NCBI RefSeq assembly: GCF_000508165.1
Contig: NZ_AYOZ01000009.1
Span: forward strand, 1 to 64,000
Origin: Marinomonas profundimaris
GTDB lineage: Bacteria > Pseudomonadota > Gammaproteobacteria > Pseudomonadales > Marinomonadaceae
Reading direction: 5' to 3'
Length of the DNA: 64,000 nucleotides
This document shows positions 25,352 through 33,648 of the stretch, in pieces; position 1 is the first letter of the stretch; the number at the start of each line of letters is the position of its first letter. The translations under genes and the position numbers were made by a program. The notes below the pieces were generated by a model. It was given only the letters and a program-made list of their open reading frames with translations, was not told the DNA's origin and ran no database searches.

Positions 25352-27076
25352 ATGCGCATTCAACGTCGCCATGTACCCGATACTCCGCTCCACTTCCCAA
25401 GTGATTTATCCCCCACTATTTGTCGTATTTTACAGTCACGTAATGTAGTCAATATGGATGAATTAGATTATCGATTACCCAGATTAATGCGTCCCGATAC
25501 TTTGTTTGGGCTTCAGCCGGCCGCAAAAATTTTAGCCGATGCGATAGAGGCTGGACAAAAGATCCTTATCGTTGGGGATTTCGATGCCGATGGCGCGACC
25601 AGCACCAGTCTCGGTATTCTTGCGTTGGAAGCAATGGGAGCGGTTTCTCCAGATTATTTGGTCCCCAATCGTTTTGAATTTGGCTATGGATTGACACCAG
25701 AAATAGTGGAAGTAGCAAAAGAGAAAGAACCTGCCGTGTTGATTACTGTCGACAACGGCATTGCCAGCATCGACGGTGTGTTAGCGGCAAAGTCGTATGG
25801 TATGAAGGTGGTGGTTACCGATCATCATTTACCGGGTGATACCTTGCCCGTAGCCGATGCAATCGTAAATCCAAATCATCCAGAATGTGGTTTTCCTAGC
25901 AAAAACTTGGCGGGTGTCGGCGTTATTTTTTATGTGATGTCTGCGTTGCGAGCCGAATTGAATACCCGAAACTGGTTTACTGAGCAACATATTCCAGAAC
26001 CAAAAATGGCCGACTATTTGGACTTGGTCGCGTTGGGAACCGTTGCGGATGTGGTGCCTTTAGATGGCAATAACCGAATTTTGGTGCAGCAAGGCATTAA
26101 GCGTATTCAGGCGGGTTTGGCACGGCCAGGCATCTTGGCGTTATTAGAAGTAGGGCGTCGAGATTACACTCAATTGAAAGCATCGGATTTGGGGTTTGTG
26201 GTTGGCCCAAGATTAAACGCGGCGGGTCGATTGGATGATATGTCCATTGGCATAGAATGTTTATTAGCGGTTCATCCGCATCAAGCGGCTCAATACGCTC
26301 AACAACTCGATCAGTTTAATCGTGAGCGAAAAGCGATTGAGTCGGATATGAAAGAGCAGGCTGAGTTGGTTTTAGAAACCTTATTGGATGATGAGCAAGA
26401 CATGCCAAATGGTATGTGTTTCTACGATGCGGATTGGCATCAGGGCGTGATTGGAATCTTGGCTTCCAGAATGAAAGACAAGTGTCATCGTCCCGTTATT
26501 GCGTTTGCTCGAGTGGGCGATGATGAGCTAAAAGGATCCGCTCGCTCCATTGCTGGCGTTCATATTCGAGATGCCTTGGATTTATTGGCGAAGCGATATC
26601 CTCCTTTATTGAGTAAGTTTGGTGGTCATGCTATGGCCGCGGGAATGTCGATAAAAGAGTCTCATTATGATGCGTTTCGTTTGGCCTTTGACCTGATCAT
26701 CAGTGAGCTTGTCACACCAGAGCAGCTCGAAGCCACGCTTCTCACCGACGGCCCGCTTGCGGCGGAAGATTTTAGTTTGAGCTTTGCGGAGCAAGTCAGG
26801 CTATCTGGGCCTTGGGGGCAAATGTTTCCTGAACCGTGTTTTGACGGTGTTTTTGATATTCTGCAGCAGCGTATTGTGGGGGAGAAACATCTCAAGCTGA
26901 TGGTGCGTGAACCAAGTAGTGGGCTTTTATTGGACGCCATTTGTTTTTTTGTGGATCTGGACGCATGGCCTAATGACAACGCCAACCAAGCTCGCTTGGT
27001 TTATAAATTGGATGTGAATGAGTTTCGTGGTCAGCGAAATTTACAGCTCATAGTCGACTATTTAGAACCTGCATAA
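25352..27076 (+). CDS. recJ: Single-stranded-DNA-specific exonuclease RecJ
   Basis: 574 residues from ATG 25352 (E. coli RecJ 577). The DHH phosphoesterase motifs are present: IVGDFDADGATSTSLG, VTVDNGIAS, TDHHLPGD and the HPxxC-like NPNHPECGFP. The DHHA1 motif is FGGHAMAAGMSI, and the C-terminal OB region follows. RecJ degrades single strands 5' to 3' in mismatch repair and RecF-pathway recombination; mutS and recA are elsewhere in this window. The folD promoter lies in the short gap downstream. Confidence 0.95.
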   Translation: MRIQRRHVPDTPLHFPSDLSPTICRILQSRNVVNMDELDYRLPRLMRPDTLFGLQPAAKILADAIEAGQKILIVGDFDADGATSTSLGILALEAMGAVSPDYLVPNRFEFGYGLTPEIVEVAKEKEPAVLITVDNGIASIDGVLAAKSYGMKVVVTDHHLPGDTLPVADAIVNPNHPECGFPSKNLAGVGVIFYVMSALRAELNTRNWFTEQHIPEPKMADYLDLVALGTVADVVPLDGNNRILVQQGIKRIQAGLARPGILALLEVGRRDYTQLKASDLGFVVGPRLNAAGRLDDMSIGIECLLAVHPHQAAQYAQQLDQFNRERKAIESDMKEQAELVLETLLDDEQDMPNGMCFYDADWHQGVIGILASRMKDKCHRPVIAFARVGDDELKGSARSIAGVHIRDALDLLAKRYPPLLSKFGGHAMAAGMSIKESHYDAFRLAFDLIISELVTPEQLEATLLTDGPLAAEDFSLSFAEQVRLSGPWGQMFPEPCFDGVFDILQQRIVGEKHLKLMVREPSSGLLLDAICFFVDLDAWPNDNANQARLVYKLDVNEFRGQRNLQLIVDYLEPA

Positions 27077-27159
27077 CGTAAATGAGAAGATTGCTTATTT
27101 TGCCAAACAAATTGCCGAACAAATTGGTTAGGCGCTGCGTATAAGGGCAAAAGTTGAGG

Positions 27160-27165
27160 TATAAT
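27160..27165 (+). promoter_or_regulatory. -10 element, probable folD promoter
   Basis: A consensus TATAAT lies 44 bp before ATG 27209. The -35 region 17 bp upstream is weak. Confidence 0.45.
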
Positions 27166-27208
27166 GCGCCTCCCTCGTACATCACTCTATTTTTACTGGA
27201 GCTCATTC

Positions 27209-28051
27209 ATGACTGCACTGGTTCTTGACGGCAAACTTTGCGCCAAAGAAACTGAAGACCGCTTACAAGCTCAAGTTACCGAGCTAAAAGAGCGCACCGG
27301 TTGCACCCCTATTTTAGCGACTATCTTGGTCGGCGCTGATCCAGCATCCGCGACTTATGTGAAAATGAAAGGCAACGCTTGTCGTCGTGTCGGCATGGAC
27401 TCTATGGCGATTGAATTGCCAGAAAGTACAACAACCGAGCAGTTGTTGGAAAAAATCACCGAATTGAACAACAACCCAGACGTGCACGGTATTTTGTTGC
27501 AGCACCCAGTGCCTGAGCAAATTGACGAGCGTTTGTGCTTTGATACGATTGAAGCGCGTAAAGACGTTGATGGCGTAACCTGTCTTGGTTTTGGCCGCAT
27601 GGCGATGCAAGAGCCAGCGTATGGCGCGGCAACGCCTGCTGGTATTATGCGTTTACTTGAAGCCTACGATGTGAAACTGGAAGGTAAACATGTTGTTGTG
27701 GTTGGCCGCAGCCCAATCCTTGGCAAGCCAATGGCCATGATGATGTTGAACGCCAATGCGACGGTGACGATTTGTCATTCTCGCACCCAGAACTTATCTG
27801 ATTTTGTAAAACAAGCGGACGTGATTGTTGGCGCCGTGGGTAAGCCTGAGTTCATCAAAGCAGAATGGATTAAAGACGGCGCGGTAGTGGTTGATGCGGG
27901 TTATCATCCAGGTGGCGTTGGCGATATCGAACTTGCTCCGTTGGTTGGTCGTGTTGCTGCTTACACACCGGTTCCTGGTGGCGTTGGCCCGATGACGATC
28001 AATACGTTGATTCTACAAACCGTGGAATCTGGCCTGAAACTGCTAGGCTAA
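27209..28051 (+). CDS. folD: Methylenetetrahydrofolate dehydrogenase / cyclohydrolase
   Basis: 280 residues from ATG 27209 with GGAG upstream. Conserved motifs: [14 protein letters not shown] (catalytic Lys), [18 protein letters not shown], the NADP site [17 protein letters not shown], and the C-terminal [14 protein letters not shown]. It interconverts 5,10-methylene-, methenyl- and 10-formyl-tetrahydrofolate. thyA and folA elsewhere in the window belong to the same one-carbon pathway. Confidence 0.97.
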   Translation: MTALVLDGKLCAKETEDRLQAQVTELKERTGCTPILATILVGADPASATYVKMKGNACRRVGMDSMAIELPESTTTEQLLEKITELNNNPDVHGILLQHPVPEQIDERLCFDTIEARKDVDGVTCLGFGRMAMQEPAYGAATPAGIMRLLEAYDVKLEGKHVVVVGRSPILGKPMAMMMLNANATVTICHSRTQNLSDFVKQADVIVGAVGKPEFIKAEWIKDGAVVVDAGYHPGGVGDIELAPLVGRVAAYTPVPGGVGPMTINTLILQTVESGLKLLG

Positions 28052-28115
28052 TGGACTTGAAAGGTCTGGATCCTTGCCCCATATTGTTGATATAACGTCG
28101 AAAGATGGGACAAAA

Positions 28116-28146
28116 AAGCCGCGCCATTAGGTGCGGCTTCTTTTTT
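28116..28146 (+). terminator. Intrinsic terminator after folD
   Basis: AAGCCGCGCC pairs with GGTGCGGCTT (one G-T pair, 10-bp stem, loop ATTA), followed by CTTTTTT. Confidence 0.9.
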
Positions 28147-28179
28147 ATTATAAATTGAACAGAAATAGGTAGACACTTT

Positions 28180-28770
28180 ATGTCCACAGAAATGTTAAAA
28201 GACGCATTGGACTTCGATTTGATCGCTGATGTTTTCGTAACCGAATCCATCACCGCTTCGCCATCGGAACTGCATGGTCAGTTGTGTGGCTACCTTGCGT
28301 CTGGTGTGACCTTGCCACTAGAAGATTGGCTGAAGATGGTCGTTGAGTTTTGCGATATCGAAGGTTGGAAAGAAGACGCAAGTCGCACTGTCATTGTCGA
28401 GCTTTATACGGCGACACTGACGTTACTGCAAAACGGTGAGTTTGCGCTTGTGCCAAGCATTTCAGACGAAGACGCAGATTTATGTGAACGAGGCGTGACA
28501 TTATCGCAGTGGGCGCATGGCTTTTTAGCGGGCTACGGTTTGTCTGGTCAAAAGAACGCCTTGACCGACGAAACCAAACAAATTCTTCGTGATTTTGCCA
28601 ATATCTCTGGTATGCAGGCCGAAATGCGAGCGTTGGAAAACAACAATGATAACGAAGCGGATTTAACCGAACTGGTTGAATACGTTCGATTGTCGGCGAT
28701 GATGATGTACACAGAGCATCACGATATCAATCCCGATGTGGATCACACCAAGAAGAATCCATTACATTAA
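28180..28770 (+). CDS. ygfB: UPF0149 family protein YgfB
   Basis: 196 residues. It has the YgfB pattern SPSELHGQLCGYLASG near residue 30 and LSQWAHGFLAGYGLSG near residue 108, all-helical, ending in an acidic tail. The family's location upstream of pepP-ubiH is conserved; in Pseudomonas aeruginosa YgfB is reported to affect beta-lactam resistance through the ampD pathway, from memory. It begins the ygfB-pepP-ubiH unit and lies after the folD terminator. Confidence 0.9.
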   Translation: MSTEMLKDALDFDLIADVFVTESITASPSELHGQLCGYLASGVTLPLEDWLKMVVEFCDIEGWKEDASRTVIVELYTATLTLLQNGEFALVPSISDEDADLCERGVTLSQWAHGFLAGYGLSGQKNALTDETKQILRDFANISGMQAEMRALENNNDNEADLTELVEYVRLSAMMMYTEHHDINPDVDHTKKNPLH

Positions 28771-28784
28771 AAGTGAGACCTTTT

Positions 28785-30092
28785 ATGAAAATCGACACTC
28801 AAACCTATCAAGCTCGTCGTAAACGTTTGATGGCATCCTTGCCTGAAAACAGTGTGGTTGTTATCCGTACGGGTGAGTTAGCGACGCGCAATAATGATTG
28901 CGAGTATGAGTTTCGACCTCATAGCAGTTTTTTCTATTTAACTGGGTTTCCAGAGCCAAGTGCGTATGCGTTGATTCATGGCTGTGGTGAAATGACCTTG
29001 ATTACCTTGCCGAAAGACCCTGAAAAAGAACAATGGGATGGTTTTCGTTTTGGAATGGAAGGCGCGATAAAAGAGTTTGGTGCCGAAGACGCCGCGGTAT
29101 TGGATGAACTCGACAGTGTTGCATTTTCAGCGTTAGATGGCGCCGTAAATGTTGTCTATTTATTCAATGATGATGTGCTTCGTGAAAAAATTGCTGGATG
29201 GCGTAATGCCGTAGCCGCTCGAGTCAGAATGGGCGCGTCAGTACCAACCAATTTTATCGATTTGTCGCCGGTTGTGTCAGAAATGCGTTTGCGAAAAGAC
29301 GCCGAAGAGATTGCGATTATGGAAGCGGCGGCGCAAATTAGTGTCGAAGCGCACAAACAAGCAATGCGATCGGTTCGTCCTAGAATGAACGAATATCAGT
29401 TAGAAGCCGAGATCAATTACGTCTTTATGAAATCTGGTGCACGACAACCGGCGTATAACAATATAGTGGCGTCGGGCAGCAATGCGTGTGTGTTGCATTA
29501 CATTAAAAATGACGAAGTCATCGACGATGGTGACCTTATTCTCATTGACGCTGGCGCGGAATTGGGTTGTTATGCGGCCGATATTACCCGTACTTTTCCT
29601 GCCAATGGTACGTTTAGTGAACCTCAAGCGGCTTTGTATCAAGTCGTGCTAGACGCTTATTATGCCGGTATGGCGCAACTGACCGTCGGAACACCTTATG
29701 AAGCGTGTCACAATGCCGCCGTCCGAACCTTAACAGAAGGTCTGGTTGCTCACGGATTATTGCAGGGGGATGTCGAATTCCTGATCGAGAGCAAAGCGTA
29801 TCGTGATTTTTACATGCACAATACAGGGCATTGGTTAGGCTTGGATGTTCATGATTGTGGTGCGTATAAAATAGGTGGTGAATCGCGCCTGCTTGAAGAA
29901 GGCATGGTGCTGACAATCGAACCTGGCCTGTATGTGTCTGCTGATAATATGTCCGTTGACGCTAAATGGCGTGGCATTGGCATCCGTATCGAAGACGATG
30001 TGCAAATTCGGGCAGCTGGACCTTATGTGTTGACGCACGGGTTGCCAAAAGAAATTAAAGAGATTGAAGCATTAATGGCTGAAAATCGTTAA
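28785..30092 (+). CDS. pepP: Xaa-Pro aminopeptidase
   Basis: 435 residues from ATG 28785. An N-terminal creatinase-like domain (FRPHSSFFYLTGFPEPSA) precedes the pita-bread catalytic domain. Metal ligands occur in IDAGAELGCYAADITRTF (two Asp), MHNTGHWLGLDVHD (His), LTIEPGLYV (Glu) and GIGIRIEDDV (Glu). It removes N-terminal residues before proline using two manganese ions. It lies 14 bp after ygfB. Confidence 0.95.
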   Translation: MKIDTQTYQARRKRLMASLPENSVVVIRTGELATRNNDCEYEFRPHSSFFYLTGFPEPSAYALIHGCGEMTLITLPKDPEKEQWDGFRFGMEGAIKEFGAEDAAVLDELDSVAFSALDGAVNVVYLFNDDVLREKIAGWRNAVAARVRMGASVPTNFIDLSPVVSEMRLRKDAEEIAIMEAAAQISVEAHKQAMRSVRPRMNEYQLEAEINYVFMKSGARQPAYNNIVASGSNACVLHYIKNDEVIDDGDLILIDAGAELGCYAADITRTFPANGTFSEPQAALYQVVLDAYYAGMAQLTVGTPYEACHNAAVRTLTEGLVAHGLLQGDVEFLIESKAYRDFYMHNTGHWLGLDVHDCGAYKIGGESRLLEEGMVLTIEPGLYVSADNMSVDAKWRGIGIRIEDDVQIRAAGPYVLTHGLPKEIKEIEALMAENR

Positions 30093-30121
30093 TCAAAGTG
30101 TCAATGTTGGAGAGAGATGGA

Positions 30122-31327
30122 ATGGCTAAGTCGTACGATTTGATCATAGTCGGTGCCGGAATGGTGGGCGCTTTGTCTGCGATTCTATTGGCTAAATCTT
30201 CCTTACGCATTGCGCTTGTGGATAAGCATGATGGTGAATACCGTTTGTCCACGCCTCCTGCCTACGATGCACGAGTCAGTGCGATTTCCAGTCAATCTAA
30301 ATCCTTGTTAGAAACAGCCGATGTTTGGCAGGGTATTCCTAAAGACCGTGTTGCATCATATGACAATATGGTGGTTTGGGACGGGTTAGGCGATGGTTAT
30401 ATCGACTTTAATGCCGACACTACGGCCATGCCGGAATTGGGGCATTTGGTCGAGAATGCGGTGCTTAATCAGCAGTTGATGGCGCAAGTCAGGCAGTCGA
30501 AAAATATTGACCTGTATTTAGGTGATACTCTGGGCAGCCATGATTTAAATGAGTTTGGTGTTCGAGCAGAGCTCGCTTCGGGTCATGTATTGGAGGCCCA
30601 AGCGATGGTTGCTGCGGACGGCGCGATGTCTAAACTGCGCACAGAGAATGCATTCGATACCATTGAATGGGATTATGGTCACACTGCGATTGTCGCCACA
30701 TTAGAAATTGGCCAACCTCATGAAAACACCGCGTGGCAAAGCTTTGGAGAAGAAGGCATTTTAGCGTTTCTTCCCTTGCCAAGTGTGGATCAAAAACACC
30801 TTGTTTCTATCGTTTGGTCTGTTCCTCCAAAAGAAGCTGAAGCTCTTATGGCGCTTGATGTTGACGCTTTTTGTCGCCGGTTACATTACGCCATTGGTAA
30901 GCGCTTTGACGTATTGGGTGTCACGCAAACACGTCAATCTATCCCACTTCGACAACGTCACGCAAAAGCGTATGTGAAGCCAGGTATTGTTCTGATTGGC
31001 GATGCGGCACACACTATTCACCCTTTGGCAGGACAAGGCGCTAATTTAGGTTTTTCTGACGTTAAAGGGTTGGTGGATGTGTTAAGCAAGGCGCATCGTC
31101 GGGGCGAGCCTTTGGGCTCTACAAAAGTGCTAAGACGTTATGAACGTGCTCGAATGCTCGATAACATGGCGATGTCTGCAGGAATGGAAGCGTTCAAACG
31201 GTTATTTTCAACGCAGCAACCGGTGTTTGTTCAACTTAGAAATATGGGCATGAAGCGGTTTAATCGTGATGTGTCATTAAAGAAAAAATTGATCGCCCGA
31301 GCGGCTGGATTGCCCTCTTTTTCCTGA
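30122..31327 (+). CDS. ubiH: FAD-dependent ubiquinone hydroxylase, UbiH/UbiI/UbiF family
   Basis: 401 residues from ATG 30122, with GGAGAG 7 nt upstream. The dinucleotide motif IIVGAGMVGALSAILLA is at the N-terminus. The second FAD motif is VLIGDAAHTIHPLAGQGANLGFSDVKGL, a family signature. Position after pepP argues for UbiH (C4 hydroxylation of the ubiquinone ring). In enterobacteria a second hydroxylase, ubiI, follows; here an HDOD gene follows instead, so a paralogue elsewhere or a broader-specificity enzyme is possible. Confidence 0.87.
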   Translation: MAKSYDLIIVGAGMVGALSAILLAKSSLRIALVDKHDGEYRLSTPPAYDARVSAISSQSKSLLETADVWQGIPKDRVASYDNMVVWDGLGDGYIDFNADTTAMPELGHLVENAVLNQQLMAQVRQSKNIDLYLGDTLGSHDLNEFGVRAELASGHVLEAQAMVAADGAMSKLRTENAFDTIEWDYGHTAIVATLEIGQPHENTAWQSFGEEGILAFLPLPSVDQKHLVSIVWSVPPKEAEALMALDVDAFCRRLHYAIGKRFDVLGVTQTRQSIPLRQRHAKAYVKPGIVLIGDAAHTIHPLAGQGANLGFSDVKGLVDVLSKAHRRGEPLGSTKVLRRYERARMLDNMAMSAGMEAFKRLFSTQQPVFVQLRNMGMKRFNRDVSLKKKLIARAAGLPSFS

Positions 31328-31358
31328 GCGTTTTTTTATTTATTTATTGATTATGATG

Positions 31359-31375
31359 CGTTTCAAAATGAAACG
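31359..31375 (+). terminator. Hairpin after ubiH, possible terminator
   Basis: CGTTTCA pairs perfectly with TGAAACG around a 3-nt AAA loop, followed by AATTTATTATTG rather than a clean T run. It may act as a weak terminator or stabilise the transcript end. Confidence 0.4.
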
Positions 31376-31461
31376 AATTTATTATTGCAAAATACACTTG
31401 CTGACATATTCTGCACTATATTAGATTACCTATTACTAACTAGAATAAAAGGCGCCGATCT

Positions 31462-32289
31462 ATGCAAGTCCAAGACCTTCTAAAGCAAACAGACAAGCTT
31501 CCCAATGTGCCAGACGTTGTTCGTGAATTAATTCAATTACTCAATGACCCCAATGCCAAATACTCGACAATTTCAGAGCGGGTGTCTCATGATCAAACGA
31601 TTTCATTAAAAATTTTACGCGTTGTGAATTCTGCCTACTTTGGGCTTTCTAGAAAAATTTCCTCTATTGATGAAGCCACTGTTTTACTTGGTATGGATAA
31701 ATTGAAAACGCTGGTTATTGCATCGGGTTTTTCAGGTTCTGTGACGAAAGTAGAGGGCATTACTTTGTCTGAGTTTTGGGCCGATTCTTTTAGAGTGGCT
31801 GAATTGGCTCAGTGGATTGCAAAACGCACTGAATTAGTGGAACCCGATGAGGCTTTTACAGCAGGCATAGTTCATAATATCGGCAAGTTGCTACTACACT
31901 TGACTGCACCGGACATTGCATTAGAAATCCAAGAGCGTGTAGCAAACCGAAAAGCAGGAAGAGTGAAGGCAGAGCAGGATCTTCTCGGTTTTACCTCTCA
32001 GGACGCTGGAAAGGCGTTGATGGATTTATGGAAATTCCCTGCGGAACTGGGCTCAGCTATCCAACAGCATAAGCGACCTTTTTCAGAGGGTGAGCCAGAA
32101 CCATTGGCGTGCGTTTTGAATTTGGCTTGTTACTTAAATGCCTGTATTCGTAATGACCGCGATTATGATTTAGTGCGTGAAGGCTTCCCGATGGCCGTTG
32201 CGAAAGCCGCTGGTTTGGCTGACGGCATTGTTTATGAACTAGACGATGCGCTGATGATCGGTGATGGACTTAATCAATTATTGAATTAG
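31462..32289 (+). CDS. HDOD-domain protein
   Basis: 275 residues, essentially a single HDOD domain (residues 10-210): LPNVPDVVRELIQLLNDP, VSHDQTISLKILRVVNSAYF, then AFTAGIVHNIGKLLL. In true HD phosphohydrolases the motif is HD; here it is HNIG, so catalysis is unlikely, as usual for HDOD. Such proteins act as signalling or scaffold modules in motility and cyclic-di-GMP control. The stop codon lies inside a perfect hairpin. Confidence 0.85.
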   Translation: MQVQDLLKQTDKLPNVPDVVRELIQLLNDPNAKYSTISERVSHDQTISLKILRVVNSAYFGLSRKISSIDEATVLLGMDKLKTLVIASGFSGSVTKVEGITLSEFWADSFRVAELAQWIAKRTELVEPDEAFTAGIVHNIGKLLLHLTAPDIALEIQERVANRKAGRVKAEQDLLGFTSQDAGKALMDLWKFPAELGSAIQQHKRPFSEGEPEPLACVLNLACYLNACIRNDRDYDLVREGFPMAVAKAAGLADGIVYELDDALMIGDGLNQLLN

Positions 32290-32353
32290 ACGCAACGTCT
32301 AATTCAACACCTCTAAGCGACTGGTTATTTTCTCAATAAGAAGAAACCAGTCG
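32281..32353 (+). repeat. Two adjacent hairpins between the HDOD gene and the iron transporter
   Basis: Hairpin one: TTGAATTAGACG (32281-32292) and CGTCTAATTCAA (32296-32307), a perfect 12-bp stem with a 3-nt loop that includes the HDOD stop codon. Hairpin two: CGACTGGTT (32318-32326) and AACCAGTCG (32345-32353), 9 bp with an 18-nt loop. Neither is followed by a long T run. Confidence 0.65.
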
Positions 32354-32407
32354 GTCATTTGTATACCCCCTCTTAACGGTACTTTTTGGGCATTGTTTGA
32401 AAATTGA

Positions 32408-32426
32408 ACAAATGATAATCGCTAGT
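32408..32426 (+). promoter_or_regulatory. Fur-box-like site upstream of the ferric-iron transporter
   Basis: The sequence around TGATAATC (32413-32420) matches about 12 of 19 positions of the Fur consensus, including an unbroken 8-base core. It sits in the expected promoter region of an iron-uptake operon, about 130 bp before the start codon. The match is modest. Confidence 0.35.
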
Positions 32427-32546
32427 GTTTAGTATTGTGTTGTGCTAATTTCTTGTCTCATTTTTATAGGGTCTTTTCTCCTATTTTGTTTGGGTATATT
32501 AATGCCTTTGAGAAGAGAGAATGGTTCGAATATGTGGAAGGTGAGC

Positions 32547-33620
32547 ATGTCATTAACATTGCGTAAAGTGGTTAAAAGCAAAGGTCGAAAGTCTATTTTT
32601 AACGGTGTTGGTTTTGTTGCACTGACCTCATCTTTATTGCTTTCTACTGCCTTACAGGCGAAAGGTGAAGTAAACATTTATTCTGCTCGTAAAGAGTCCC
32701 TTATCAAGCCTGTATTGGATACATTTTCCAAAGAAAATGATGTCGTTGTTAACCTAATTACCGGCTCTGCGGATGCGCTGTTGAGTCGATTAAAAGCCGA
32801 AGGCGATGCGAGCCCAGCGGATATGTTTATTACCGTTGATGCCGGTCGTTTGCATCGAGCAAAAGCCGCAGGCGTGTTGCAACCACTTCATAGCGATGTC
32901 TTAAACGCCAATATTCCTAGTCATTTACGCGACAGCGATGGTTACTGGTTTGGCCTATCACAGCGTGCACGCGTTATTTTCTACAATCCTGAAAAAGTGT
33001 CCTCGAAAGATTTATCCACCTACGAAGACCTTGCGAATGCAAAGTGGAAAGGGCGGATTTGTGTGCGTTCTTCCGCCAATGTTTATAATCAATCACTGGT
33101 TGCCTCTATGCTTGAAGCGGATGGGCGTGAAAAGACACAGGCTTGGGTTAAAGGCTTAATGTCTAATTTAGCGCGTCCACCTTTTGGTGGAGATATAGAT
33201 TTATTAAAAGCGGTAGCAGCGGGTGTTTGTGATCTGACTTTGGCGAACACCTATTATTATGGTCGCCTTGGACAGAGTGACCGAGCGGATGAAAGGGCGG
33301 TGTACAACACGGTTAAGTTGTTCTGGCCGAATCAAGGAAAAGGCGAGCGTGGCGCGCATGTCAATGTCAGTGGCGCGGGCCTTACCTCCGCGGCAACAAA
33401 TATTGAAAACGCCACGTTATTACTTGAGTACTTAACCAATCATGCTTCTCAAGAATGGTACGCTCACGTAAACAATGAATACCCTGTTGTCACTGGTGTT
33501 GGTGCACCAGAAATGTTGGCGCCCTACGGTACCTTTCGAGCGGATACGATTTCGCTTAGTCAGTTGGGTGTGAATAATCGAGAAGCCGTCGAGGTGATGG
33601 ACATTGCTGGGTGGAAATGA
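32547..33620 (+). CDS. Ferric-iron ABC transporter, periplasmic binding protein
   Basis: 357 residues from ATG 32547, which has a ribosome site (AAGGTGA) directly upstream; starts further 5' were rejected. A long signal peptide ends near LQAKG. The mature protein begins EVNIYSARKESLIKPVLD and has the FbpA/FutA fold markers: DMFITVDAGRLHRAKAAGVLQP, SQRARVIFYNPEKV, YEDLANAKWKGRICVRSS and DLTLANTYYYGRLG, with the tandem tyrosines that hold Fe3+. It delivers iron to the permease encoded next. Confidence 0.92.
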   Translation: MSLTLRKVVKSKGRKSIFNGVGFVALTSSLLLSTALQAKGEVNIYSARKESLIKPVLDTFSKENDVVVNLITGSADALLSRLKAEGDASPADMFITVDAGRLHRAKAAGVLQPLHSDVLNANIPSHLRDSDGYWFGLSQRARVIFYNPEKVSSKDLSTYEDLANAKWKGRICVRSSANVYNQSLVASMLEADGREKTQAWVKGLMSNLARPPFGGDIDLLKAVAAGVCDLTLANTYYYGRLGQSDRADERAVYNTVKLFWPNQGKGERGAHVNVSGAGLTSAATNIENATLLLEYLTNHASQEWYAHVNNEYPVVTGVGAPEMLAPYGTFRADTISLSQLGVNNREAVEVMDIAGWK

Positions 33621-33648
33621 TTTTTTTACGTATAGGTTTTGAGAATTA

